Source: Bacillota bacterium
GTDB lineage: Bacteria; Bacillota_C; Negativicutes; JAEYSJ01
Direction: 5' to 3'
Assembly: GCA_023434855.1 (NCBI GenBank)
Contig: JAEYSJ010000231.1
Coordinates: 1 to 13,147, forward strand
DNA length: 13,147 bases
A program made the translations under genes and the position numbers. Position 1 is the stretch's first letter. Each line of letters opens with the position of its first letter. Under the pieces are notes generated by a model. The model saw only the letters and a program-made list of their open reading frames with translations. It ran no database searches and had not been told where the DNA came from. This document shows positions 7,280 through 13,147 of the stretch, piece after piece.

Positions 7280-8242
7280 CTATACAGGAAATATAATTCT
7301 GGCTATATAAATTGCTAATGTCAGTGTAATTGCACTGAAAATCGTCGATTCCATTACTGCCTGAGAGGCAAAATCTTGACAACTGTCACATTCAACGGCA
7401 ATTAACGCGGTATTTACCGCAGTGGGAACAGAGTGTGCGATAAACACTGTTTGGGCTACAACACCGGTTAATCCTAGTAGATGTATATAGACAAGTGCAA
7501 GTAAAGGGCTAATGATAAGCTTGGTAACAACAGAAAGATGAACATCGATATTTGCAAATTCGAAATTGGTTTTTGCCAGCTGGACCCCCAATGTTATCAA
7601 GGCCATGGGAACAAGTCCGTTTTTCAAATATTCCAGGGTAGGCCATAAGGGGGTGGCGGTAAGATCGATTTGCAGACTTTTACAGGTAAGAGCCAGTGGG
7701 ATTGCATAAATTGAAGGCATTGTCAGAATTTTCGTTAGGGAATCTTTGATACTCATTTTTGCCCTGCCGGCATTAAAGAACCCTAATGTATTGACACTTA
7801 TATTTTGTAGTACAAGGATCATAATCTGAGCAGTAATAGCCTCATTGAGATAAGGTGTTTTCCCATCAATTACAAAAGGTGTGCTCGTAAAAAGAAGGGT
7901 TATCAGAGAGACTCCAATATTGCCGGAGTTATTAAACATGACAGAGTTCTTAAAGGCATTTGTAAGACCCACATTATATTTGCGGATTTTAGCAATCATT
8001 CTGGCAACAAGATCATTAGTAATAAGAAGCAGCACTCCGCATAGCAGAACCATAACCATATCCAGTTTTAGTTCTGTTGAATACAAATTTACAAAAATAA
8101 AAGCGGGTACAAATAAGTAAAAAAGTAATTTGCTGAAGCTGAATATATGTAAATTGAACTTTTTACTTAAGAGAAAGCCTAAGCCGATCAATGTAAATAT
8201 CGGTATAATAGTGTGAATGAGTATGTGAAAAAAGATAGACAT
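7280..8242 (-). CDS. AEC (auxin efflux carrier) family permease
   Basis: A 320-residue integral membrane protein of the AEC family, with about ten hydrophobic helices in two five-helix halves. Family marks are the first helix TIIPIFTLIGLGFLL, the FVPAFIFVNL segment, the asparagine-rich NSVMFNNSGNIG in the first half, and in the second half VPMALITLGVQLA followed by HSVPTAVNTALIA and the STIFSAITL end. Members export or import organic acids such as malate, amino acid derivatives or auxin-like compounds by secondary transport; the substrate here is not predictable. AGGAGA lies 9 nt before the ATG at 8242. It is a single-gene unit on the minus strand, divergent from the repeat-protein gene at 8454. 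A weak promoter (TTGACT 8311-8316, GACAAT 8288-8293, 17-nt spacing) lies upstream. Confidence 0.9.
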   Translation of the reverse strand: MSIFFHILIHTIIPIFTLIGLGFLLSKKFNLHIFSFSKLLFYLFVPAFIFVNLYSTELKLDMVMVLLCGVLLLITNDLVARMIAKIRKYNVGLTNAFKNSVMFNNSGNIGVSLITLLFTSTPFVIDGKTPYLNEAITAQIMILVLQNISVNTLGFFNAGRAKMSIKDSLTKILTMPSIYAIPLALTCKSLQIDLTATPLWPTLEYLKNGLVPMALITLGVQLAKTNFEFANIDVHLSVVTKLIISPLLALVYIHLLGLTGVVAQTVFIAHSVPTAVNTALIAVECDSCQDFASQAVMESTIFSAITLTLAIYIARIIFPV

Positions 8243-8287
8243 ATGAACTTGTCTCCTACTCTGTTTGATTAGTATTCTCTTTAATGT

Positions 8288-8316
8288 ATTGTCCCACTGT
8301 TGATATAGTAAGTCAA
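8288..8316 (-). promoter_or_regulatory. Weak candidate promoter for the AEC permease
   Basis: On the minus strand, TTGACT (8311-8316) and GACAAT (8288-8293) are 17 nt apart, about 45 nt upstream of the ATG. The -10 match is poor. Confidence 0.3.
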
Positions 8317-8453
8317 TATATTCCCCCTGTTCTACCTCGTTTTTGGCAGAGGTTTCGGCTCACAGCAGGCATTCTTCATTGATATTTATCCCATTTCTGT
8401 CATTAATTTGTCATATTTATTAAATAGAATAGTCTATAAAAGGGGGCGGGCAA

Positions 8454-9227
8454 ATGAAAAAGGTATTATTTTTTATTCTTGCTTTGGTTATTATGAATGC
8501 ATATCCGATAGCAAGTGCCGCGGATTCGCAGTATGAGAGACCGGGCCGTGAAGATTGGCAGCGGGAAAAATTAAAACATCAGGAATCTCAGCGAGATAAT
8601 TCAAGACTGGAAGATTCCCGACGGGAAAATTTCAGACAGGAGAATTATCACCGCGACAGGGTAAGTCACGAGGAATCACCACGTGAAGTGGCAAGACATG
8701 AAAGATCACAAGTCGAAGTAATTAGACGAGAAGAATCACCACGCGCAATAGTAAGACATGAGTATAGCCGGCGTGAAGGAGTAAGACAGGAAGCTTTTCG
8801 GCGCGGTTATCCCGCATACAATCTGGTGGCTGCGGTGGACCGGCGTGGGTATGACCGCATAGACTATCAACCCGCTATTCCTTATGGCAGGTATGAAACC
8901 CGGGAAATTTACCAAAGGGACGATTATTACTATCCGGTAGAACGTGTGCATTATCGTCATGTAGAACGCAGCTTTCCGGTATTTAATCCTTATGGTTGGT
9001 ATAGTGAATGCGGCCGTGATTTTTGGTATCGCGGTGAACATGTCACGAATGCGGCCGTATTTTATGATGATTCAGATGAGTTTGTCAGTATAGGATTTTG
9101 GCAAGATGGATCGTTCGTTATGGTTCGTGATGACGAAACAAATGATGATAATTCCAGTTCCTTCTTTTTGATGTATTCAAATCTTGAGGTACCGGGAGAA
9201 GGTAGCGGAGCCTTCGTATTAATATAA
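8454..9227 (+). CDS. Secreted protein with nine charged decapeptide repeats
   Basis: A 257-residue protein with an N-terminal signal peptide (MKK, hydrophobic core 4-16, cleavage probably after IASAA near 22-23). Residues 28-117 form nine consecutive 10-residue units, roughly E-x-V-R-[HQR]-E-x-S-x-R; examples are DRVSHEESPR, EVIRREESPR and EGVRQEAFRR. The block is highly charged (Arg, Glu, His, Gln) with almost no Lys or hydrophobics, so it is likely disordered or a single polar helix. The C-terminal ~140 residues change character: Tyr/Arg-rich to ~165, then a compact aromatic segment around YGWYSECGRDFWYRG and a beta-like end with an acidic stretch near 222-228. One cysteine remains in the mature part. 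I recognise no family. A G-rich ribosome site (GGGGGCGGG) precedes the ATG and a clear terminator follows, so it is monocistronic. Confidence 0.8.
   Translation: MKKVLFFILALVIMNAYPIASAADSQYERPGREDWQREKLKHQESQRDNSRLEDSRRENFRQENYHRDRVSHEESPREVARHERSQVEVIRREESPRAIVRHEYSRREGVRQEAFRRGYPAYNLVAAVDRRGYDRIDYQPAIPYGRYETREIYQRDDYYYPVERVHYRHVERSFPVFNPYGWYSECGRDFWYRGEHVTNAAVFYDDSDEFVSIGFWQDGSFVMVRDDETNDDNSSSFFLMYSNLEVPGEGSGAFVLI
8535..8804 (+). repeat. Nine tandem 30-bp (10-residue) coding repeats
   Basis: The units encode residues 28-117 of the secreted protein, with no residue inserted or deleted between units. Conserved positions are acidic at 1, R at 4, H/Q/R at 5, E at 6, S at 8 and R at 10. DNA identity between units is only partial, suggesting old repeats maintained at the protein level; the recurring EESPR units are the most alike. 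Confidence 0.8.
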
Positions 9228-9246
9228 TAATTGTATTGTATTTATG

Positions 9247-9272
9247 CTCACAGTTAATGTGAGTTTTTTTTT
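9247..9272 (+). terminator. Intrinsic terminator of the decapeptide-repeat gene
   Basis: CTCACA (9247-9252) and TGTGAG (9258-9263) enclose a 5-nt loop and are followed by nine Ts, 20 nt after the stop codon. Confidence 0.85.
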
Positions 9273-9430
9273 GTCAAAGCAGTCTGTTACATTTAAAATA
9301 GAAATATGAGTAAGCTTACAGGATTAATAGATGATGATGCCTAATTATATTAATGAATAATCAAATCATAAATGTCTAAAATATATCCCAAAATGGATAT
9401 GGAATTATTGACAACAGTGAAAACTTGTGT
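9273..9430. other. AT-rich spacer without recognised features
   Basis: No ORF with a ribosome site is visible. A lone TTGACA at 9408-9413 has no -10 box at normal spacing. Confidence 0.4.
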
Positions 9431-9634
9431 CGAAACTTGATAAAATTGGCAGGAAATACTGTTTTGTATGACGAATAAAAAAATAATCCCAATGGAGGAA
9501 GAATTGGCCTAGTGGATATACCGGGTATATACGGATTCAACTCAATATATGGTTCAGAAGATGCAAGTACGCGTAACGTAAAGTTAAAATCAATTAGGGT
9601 GGTATCGAATTTAATTCCTCCCCGCCGATGTTAA
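9431..9634 (+). pseudogene. Probable FeoB-type GTPase remnant
   Basis: One plus-strand frame reads IKLAGNTVLYDE, a TAA (9476-9478), and then GRIGLVDIPGIYGFN (9497-9541), SEDASTRNV and a short tail to TAA (9632-9634). VDxPGIY followed by a SEExxTRN-like stretch is the G3 region of FeoB ferrous-iron transporters, and LAGN is how their G1 loop begins. Here the GKT part of G1 and the sequence between are missing and the frame holds a stop, so this would be a short decayed piece of the N-terminal G domain. There is no membrane domain nearby. The similarity covers only about 35 codons and is judged by eye, so chance cannot be excluded. Confidence 0.4.
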
Positions 9635-9660
9635 TTGCGTCGCCAGGGGATTTTTATTTT
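9596..9660 (+). promoter_or_regulatory. Terminator hairpin with possible antiterminator ahead of the secreted-protein gene
   Basis: Terminator: TCCCC (9619-9623) and CGATG (9626-9630) pair with CGTCG (9638-9642) and GGGGA (9646-9650), with a 7-nt loop, a small internal loop and the run TTTTTATTTT. It ends about 9 nt before the ribosome site (near 9670) of the next gene. Upstream, AGGGTGG (9596-9602) can pair with CCTCCC (9617-9622), which overlaps the 5' arm of the terminator, so the two hairpins exclude each other. AGGGTGGTATCGAA agrees with 10 of 13 fixed positions of the T-box consensus AGGGTGGNACCGCG as I remember it. I cannot find a T-box Stem I upstream, so the terminator is well supported but the switch is speculative. 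Confidence 0.55.
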
Positions 9661-9679
9661 GCTGTTGGTGGAGGTCGAC

Positions 9680-10744
9680 ATGAAACAGGTATCGAAGCTG
9701 GTATTGACTGTGATAGTGTTATTTGGTTTACTAAGCCAAGTATCAATTGGTGCGGCATTTGGCCTGCAGGGAATGGATGTGGAGAATCTTCCTGAGTTAG
9801 AAGTGACCAATAGTTCGCGTGGGGGCAAGCTTTTATTTTCAGATAGTCCGGAGATGGTTCCAACAGATGGTATCCTGTACCAGGATAAAGTGGAAGGGAA
9901 CATTCGTCTCTTTTTTTATCATGTAAATGCGACTAATGAAACTAAAAAATTTGATGTTATTTTAGAAAACAAAAGTCCTAAGACTGCTCATATCACTGTC
10001 AATCAGCATAGCGTTTGCGGCCCCGGGTATGGTTGGATGGCTATTGGCAAAGACGCGTTGACTTCATACCTTGCCGGAAGCCAGGCTTATCAGATTAACA
10101 TCCCTGCAGGGGGGGTTATGCCTCTGTCGGCAAGTATAAGTGAATCGGTAGCTATGCCAAATATGTTGATTAACGGTATATTTGATTTTGTAGCCGACCG
10201 TCCGGTAACAGTTAAAGTTGTAATGCTCCCAGTGCTTGAAGATAGTGTGAAGTTTTCCCGGACAGCAAAAGTATTGCCCTCCGACCAGTGTCGCTTGCGT
10301 GGTACATTTGAGGGAGCAAACAGGCAGCTTGTTCCTGTTCAGGCTTATGATCCCGAGCATGACGGAGCGGTTGCCCTGACATTGGCTGACAACAAAATAG
10401 ATCCGTATCTGGAGGGGATTGACGCTACCGATGGGAGTAAGGTCGTTGATTATGGAAACTATGGTGTTGTCTATCAGGTTCTTCTTCCTTCGAAAAGCAG
10501 CGGTAAGATTGCTTATTATCTGGTGCCGATGGGCGGGGAATATGCCGGCGCTATTGGTATAAAGCATCGTGATGTGAATTGGAGCCCCCTGCCTACTCCG
10601 CAGAATAGGATATATTTTGGTAGCAACAAATCAAGAGATTTCGCATTTCTGGGAACTTATGACAGCGGTGATACACTCTCATTTACGTTTAGTCCGCCAG
10701 GTGCATCGAACTTGCCGGTAAGAATAGTTGTTTTACCGCAGTGA
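9680..10744 (+). CDS. Secreted protein of unknown function
   Basis: A 354-residue protein with a signal peptide (MKQVSK, hydrophobic core 7-24, cleavage near 25-26) and no further membrane helix, so it should be exported. The mature part is beta-rich in appearance. It has a segment GNIRLFFYHVNATNETKKFDV (73-93), then ILENKSPKTAHITV and GPGYGWMAIGKDALTSYLA (114-132), then an IPAGGVMPLSASI turn and a glycine-rich end near GAIGIKHRDVNW. It resembles secreted Bacillota proteins that are sometimes attached to copper-amine-oxidase-type stalk domains, but no such domain is present and I give this only as a weak impression. GGAGG sits 5-6 nt before the ATG at 9680, deciding against the in-frame start at 9635, which lies inside the terminator hairpin. 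The next gene starts 60 nt downstream without a terminator between. Confidence 0.75.
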   Translation: MKQVSKLVLTVIVLFGLLSQVSIGAAFGLQGMDVENLPELEVTNSSRGGKLLFSDSPEMVPTDGILYQDKVEGNIRLFFYHVNATNETKKFDVILENKSPKTAHITVNQHSVCGPGYGWMAIGKDALTSYLAGSQAYQINIPAGGVMPLSASISESVAMPNMLINGIFDFVADRPVTVKVVMLPVLEDSVKFSRTAKVLPSDQCRLRGTFEGANRQLVPVQAYDPEHDGAVALTLADNKIDPYLEGIDATDGSKVVDYGNYGVVYQVLLPSKSSGKIAYYLVPMGGEYAGAIGIKHRDVNWSPLPTPQNRIYFGSNKSRDFAFLGTYDSGDTLSFTFSPPGASNLPVRIVVLPQ

Positions 10745-10804
10745 GAATTATTTATAATTATCGAAAGGCAAGCTATCCGTTAAAATGGAGCGGAGGTTAA
10801 ATAT

Positions 10805-11512
10805 TTGGGCAAGCAAGAGGATATTCTAGAAGAGTTTAAACGAGCGCGTATTAATGAGGAAGCCGTAAGTGTGGAAAGAGTGCATTTTTACAAGACAGAC
10901 AAAAAAGTTGATCCCAAGCAGGAGGAACCTTTTTGGGTTTCCCCTGGAAAGCTGCCTGTATTGGTTTCGGCTCCTCATGCAGTCAGGCACTATCGGCAGA
11001 AAAAGATTAAAATGTCTGACCAATTTACAGGATCTATCGTATATCTTTTAAACCAACTGACAGGTTGTCATGCAATTGCAACAACTAAACTTTATGGCGG
11101 CGATCCTAATAACGATGATCGTTGTATATATAAAGAAAAAATAGCGGAAATCTGTGCCGAAAAAAAGGTGAAGTTCGTGTTAGATATTCACGGAGCAGCA
11201 CGTGAACGGGAATTTGATGTAGATCTAGGTACAAATAGCGGAAAAAATCTTTTAGCAAAAACGTGGATGCTGGAAACGCTGGCGCATAATTTTCAGGAGT
11301 TTGGGCTAACCAAAATCTCTTATGACTATTTTGCGGCAACGGGCTCCAATACTATTGCCAATTATGTGGCTCGCGAACTGAAGATAGCGGCTGTGCAGGT
11401 AGAGATTAACAAACAATACAGGGTGCCGGCACAGAACCCTCAAGGGTTTCATCGTTTACTGGCAGCTTTAGTGGAAAGTATCAAGGAATTGGCACAGAAG
11501 GGGAATAAATAA
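10805..11512 (+). CDS. N-formylglutamate amidohydrolase-like protein
   Basis: A 235-residue cytoplasmic protein of the FGase fold. Visible family marks are VLVSAPHAVRHYR (52-64, H58), DQFTGSIVYLL, GGDPNNDD (98-105), KFVLDIHGAAREREFDVDLGT (123-143, H129, D127), SNTIANYVAR (181-190) and AAVQVEINKQYR (195-206, E200). H58, H129 and E200 are candidate zinc ligands and catalytic residues by comparison with the family. HutG-type enzymes release formate from N-formylglutamate in histidine breakdown, but no other hut gene is near and this branch may use another N-acyl substrate. The TTG at 10805 follows GGAGG by about 7 nt, supporting it. It probably belongs to one transcription unit with the secreted-protein gene upstream and perhaps the CMD gene downstream (114-nt gap). 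Confidence 0.8.
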   Translation: MGKQEDILEEFKRARINEEAVSVERVHFYKTDKKVDPKQEEPFWVSPGKLPVLVSAPHAVRHYRQKKIKMSDQFTGSIVYLLNQLTGCHAIATTKLYGGDPNNDDRCIYKEKIAEICAEKKVKFVLDIHGAAREREFDVDLGTNSGKNLLAKTWMLETLAHNFQEFGLTKISYDYFAATGSNTIANYVARELKIAAVQVEINKQYRVPAQNPQGFHRLLAALVESIKELAQKGNK

Positions 11513-11626
11513 TGTAATATTGCTGATATTCTACCTCCTGAAGATGGATATTTACTTAAAATATGCAGGAAATTGTGGTAATAAATGGTATTAATGAAAT
11601 TAGTACTACAATTAGGAGGAAAAGCA

Positions 11627-11947
11627 ATGAGTGAAAAGTCCTTGATGAGTAATGCCTTTCAAACTTTTATTAATGAGGCCCCGGAACATCAAAGAATATG
11701 GATGGAAACTGTTCAGAAGCTGGATTCAGCCAGTAAGCTTGACACAAAAACCGAGGAAATTGCGTATATAGCGGTTTTAGCGGCACTAAGACTTGAAGGC
11801 GGACTGCCTTTTCACGTAAAACATGCCAAAATACTAGGGGCGACCAGAGAAGAAATAATTAGTGCCGTCTTAATCGGATTACCAGCGGCGGGGAATGCCG
11901 TTATTCAGGCGTTGCCTATTGCCTTGAACGCATTTGATAATGATTGA
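11627..11947 (+). CDS. Carboxymuconolactone decarboxylase (CMD)-family protein without CxxC
   Basis: A 106-residue all-helical protein of the CMD/AhpD fold. The core helix-turn is LRLEGGLPFHVKHAKILGATREEIISAVLIGLPAAGN (54-90). In AhpD-type members this holds C-x-x-C-x-x-H; here the equivalent positions are L60, H63 and H66, so the redox cysteines are absent while the following His is kept. A peroxidase role is therefore unlikely; a gamma-carboxymuconolactone-decarboxylase-like or structural role is possible, and the protein should form oligomers like its family. TTEE-like KTEEIAYIAVLAA (41-53) is the usual preceding helix. AGGAGG lies 7-8 nt before the ATG at 11627; the extra 14 codons from 11585 have no ribosome site. 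No terminator separates it from the upstream amidohydrolase gene. Confidence 0.8.
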   Translation: MSEKSLMSNAFQTFINEAPEHQRIWMETVQKLDSASKLDTKTEEIAYIAVLAALRLEGGLPFHVKHAKILGATREEIISAVLIGLPAAGNAVIQALPIALNAFDND

Positions 11948-12061
11948 TGATAACGGGCGCTTTTTTGTTGCCTTTGGGGTTCCCGGATCCTTTCATCATT
12001 GGGAAATAGATACTGAAATTTGTAGTTTTAAATCAAAAAATATTAATATAATAAAAAATTG

Positions 12062-12092
12062 TTTACACATTAAGGGTAAGCTGTGGTATACT
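12062..12092 (+). promoter_or_regulatory. Candidate promoter in the intergenic region
   Basis: TTTACA (12062-12067) and an extended -10, TGG-TATACT (12084-12092), are separated by 19 nt. The extended TGn and near-consensus -10 compensate for the long spacer. No ORF with a ribosome site follows before the terminator at 12161. Confidence 0.5.
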
Positions 12093-12097
12093 AAAAA

Positions 12098-12195
12098 AAA
12101 TTCAATAAAGTGGATACTGGTCTGACTATATATTGGCAGGTGCAGTTCGAGAGACAAAGAAGTCTGTTCAATAATGTGAACAGACTTTTCTTGTT
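12098..12195 (+). ncRNA. Candidate small RNA of ~100 nt
   Basis: The stretch from the predicted start of the promoter at 12062-12092 to the terminator at 12161-12195 is about 100 nt and contains no plausible coding frame with a ribosome site. I do not recognise it as a known RNA family (no T-box, 6S or SRP core seen). The call depends wholly on the promoter-terminator pairing. Confidence 0.35.
12161..12195 (+). terminator. Strong intrinsic terminator
   Basis: AGTCTGTTCA (12161-12170) pairs perfectly with TGAACAGACT (12177-12186) around a 6-nt loop, followed by TTTCTTGTTTT. It lies 214 nt after the CMD gene stop, so it could end that unit or the candidate small RNA. Confidence 0.8.
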
Positions 12196-12369
12196 TTATT
12201 GGAATTTTCTTCTTTTTCTTAAACCAACTCTGCATCCAAAATTCGGGAATAGGGTGACTTTTGTATGGGTGAAACTGTGTCTGCTTTACCTGTACCGTAA
12301 ACTTAAAGAATTTGCTTTAGACTGAAATTATCACTTTGAGAAAATTTCTTAAAATGATAAAATATTAAT
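12196..12369. other. Spacer without supported features
   Basis: AT-rich sequence. An open stretch ending at TGA 12323-12325 has a Trp/Lys/Leu-rich tail vaguely like a transposase C-terminus, but is too short and lacks a start signal. Confidence 0.3.
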
Positions 12370-12390
12370 TATCTGGTATCTGGTATCTGG
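12370..12390 (+). repeat. Three tandem copies of TATCTGG
   Basis: TATCTGG occurs three times without interruption, then a partial TAGTGG. It is a minisatellite-like 7-bp repeat at the junction with a coding-like fragment. Confidence 0.75.
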
Positions 12391-12392
12391 TA

Positions 12393-12533
12393 GTGGTTAG
12401 TAATGGCATTGTTCTGCCGTCAGCGGAGGCCACCATCCTCAATCTGGGACTGGTGAGCAATCCGGGTATGCTTGAGACAGACAAAATCATTCTGGATATC
12501 ATGACGTTAAAGGCTAATCCTGCCGGTCAATAA
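12393..12533 (+). pseudogene. C-terminal fragment of an unidentified gene
   Basis: A frame reads about 46 codons from a GTG at 12393 to TAA 12531-12533. The segment GIVLPSAEATILNLGLVSN, followed by LETDKIILDIMTLK and ANPAGQ, has a natural protein composition and GC-rich third positions like the gene that follows. There is no ribosome site and the open frame enters from the 7-bp tandem repeat, so it is more likely the tail of a truncated gene than a small protein. The family is not recognised. Confidence 0.4.
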
Positions 12534-12535
12534 GT

Positions 12536-12576
12536 TGCATCAGGATGCACGTAGAATCTGGTCATACCTATTCTAC
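12536..12576. promoter_or_regulatory. Two adjacent dyads upstream of livK
   Basis: TGCATC-AG-GATGCA (12536-12549) is a perfect 6-bp inverted repeat. One base later GTAGAAT (12551-12557) pairs with ATTCTAC (12570-12576), with an inner GGT-CAT-ACC match. They lie 45-85 nt before the livK start and have no T-run, so an operator or mRNA 5' structure is more likely than a terminator. Confidence 0.45.
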
Positions 12577-12620
12577 TGAGCATACATAAGATTTTATCCA
12601 AATTACAAGGAGGTAACCCA

Positions 12621-13147
12621 ATGCACAAACTATTCTCCGCAAAAAGCATGGCCATTATTGCTTTGCTACTGACCCTGATGGTTGTTGTAGGCTGCAGCAG
12701 TACGTCAACAGCGCCGAAGGAAATTACCCTCGGTCTCACGGCTCCCATTACCGGAGACTATGCCGAATACGGCAATGTTTTCAAAAATGCCATAGAACTG
12801 GCGATTGATAAAGTCAACGCCCAAGGCGGAGTGAACGGGCAAAAGCTGAAATTGGTGGTAGGCGATAGCAAGGCCGACCCCAAAGAAGCAGCCAACATTG
12901 CCCAGAAATTTGTTTCAGACTCTAGTATAATTGCTGTAATTGGTGATTTTACAAGTACTGCCGCTTTAGCCGGCGCGCCTATTTATCAAAAGGGCGGCTT
13001 GGTAGAGTTTTCCCCTACTTCTTCTCATCCCGACTTCACCAAACAAGGCACTTTCATGTTCCGCAATATTGCAACTCAGGAAGTTGAAGGCGGTGTTGTT
13101 GCCGGATATGCGATTAACGACCTGAAAAAGAAACGCATTGCCGTCGT
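12621..13147 (+). CDS. livK: LivK-type branched-chain amino acid ABC transporter binding lipoprotein (3' end outside window)
   Basis: The first 175 codons of a periplasmic-binding-protein type 1 (Peripla_BP_6) lipoprotein; the family is usually ~370-400 aa. The N-terminus is a lipoprotein signal: MHKLFSAK, a hydrophobic core, and a lipobox VVGC with C25 as the lipidated residue, so it is anchored outside the cytoplasmic membrane. The mature start EITLGLTAPITGDYAEYG, then IELAIDKVNAQGGVNGQKLKL, DSKADPKEAANIAQKFVSD, AVIGDFTSTAALAGAPIY and FRNIATQEVEGGVVAGYA follow the LivJ/LivK pattern with the ligand-contact regions. The ligand may be Leu/Ile/Val or another amino acid or amide; this family is broad. 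AAGGAGG sits 7 nt before the ATG. The permease and ATPase genes would be expected downstream, outside the window. The dyads at 12536-12576 may regulate it. Confidence 0.9.
   Translation, partial: MHKLFSAKSMAIIALLLTLMVVVGCSSTSTAPKEITLGLTAPITGDYAEYGNVFKNAIELAIDKVNAQGGVNGQKLKLVVGDSKADPKEAANIAQKFVSDSSIIAVIGDFTSTAALAGAPIYQKGGLVEFSPTSSHPDFTKQGTFMFRNIATQEVEGGVVAGYAINDLKKKRIAV

Noticed and set aside
9350..9617. Complete T-box riboswitch upstream of the secreted-protein gene
   Set aside because: Only the AGGGTGG core and a terminator are visible. No Stem I with specifier loop or AGTA-type features could be found, the antiterminator helix is weak, and the downstream gene is not related to amino acids.
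10064..10567. Long minus-strand ORF opposite the secreted-protein gene
   Set aside because: Antisense shadow of a clearly coding frame; its translation is Cys/His-rich without any domain and there is no ribosome site.
12110..12325. 71-codon ORF with a transposase-like tail
   Set aside because: It crosses a strong terminator hairpin, lacks a ribosome site, and the resemblance is limited to about 20 residues.

Overview
The window looks like a chromosomal stretch from a low- to mid-GC Bacillota bacterium. The signs are strong AGGAGG-type ribosome sites, frequent GTG/TTG starts, T-tailed intrinsic terminators and AT-rich spacers. A SanA-type envelope protein, an AEC permease and dispersed GGGGACGTTCCT-type palindromes would suit an anaerobic Negativicute of the Sporomusa type. 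That placement is inference; no rRNA or marker gene is present.

Layout. (1) Minus strand, about 2349 to 1: a strong promoter, a possible 16-codon leader ORF, an M20-family metallopeptidase, and a SAM-dependent methyltransferase whose GTG start lies 14 nt inside the peptidase gene and which runs off the left edge. (2) 2575-3134: a decayed patch with the C-terminal remnant of an IS630-type transposase, a cluster of GGGGAC-type palindromes and a strong intrinsic terminator. (3) 3219-6564, plus strand: a membrane protein of unknown function, a membrane-anchored DUF1266 protein, a palindrome, a SanA/YdcF-like (DUF218) protein, and a small cysteine-motif ORF that appears frameshifted. (4) 6644-7221: terminator, a YjbQ/UPF0047 gene, terminator. 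(5) 7280-8242, minus strand: an AEC (auxin efflux carrier) family permease. (6) 8454-9272: a secreted protein with nine charged decapeptide repeats, then a clear terminator. (7) 9431-9660: a probable FeoB-type GTPase remnant, then a terminator hairpin preceded by a competing T-box-like AGGGTGG motif, immediately upstream of the next gene. (8) 9680-11947: a secreted protein of unknown function, an N-formylglutamate amidohydrolase-like protein, and a carboxymuconolactone-decarboxylase-family protein without the redox CxxC. (9) 11948-12620: a noncoding region with a promoter-terminator pair that could make a ~100-nt RNA, a short tandem repeat, a C-terminal gene fragment and two adjacent dyads. 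(10) 12621 to the right edge: a LivK-type lipoprotein binding protein.

Most genes are ordinary housekeeping or envelope functions in short transcription units. I see no CRISPR, toxin-antitoxin, phage-defence or biosynthetic cluster. The least explained items are the membrane/DUF1266 gene pair, the decapeptide-repeat secreted protein, the attenuator-like leader at 9596-9660 and the candidate small RNA at 12098-12195.
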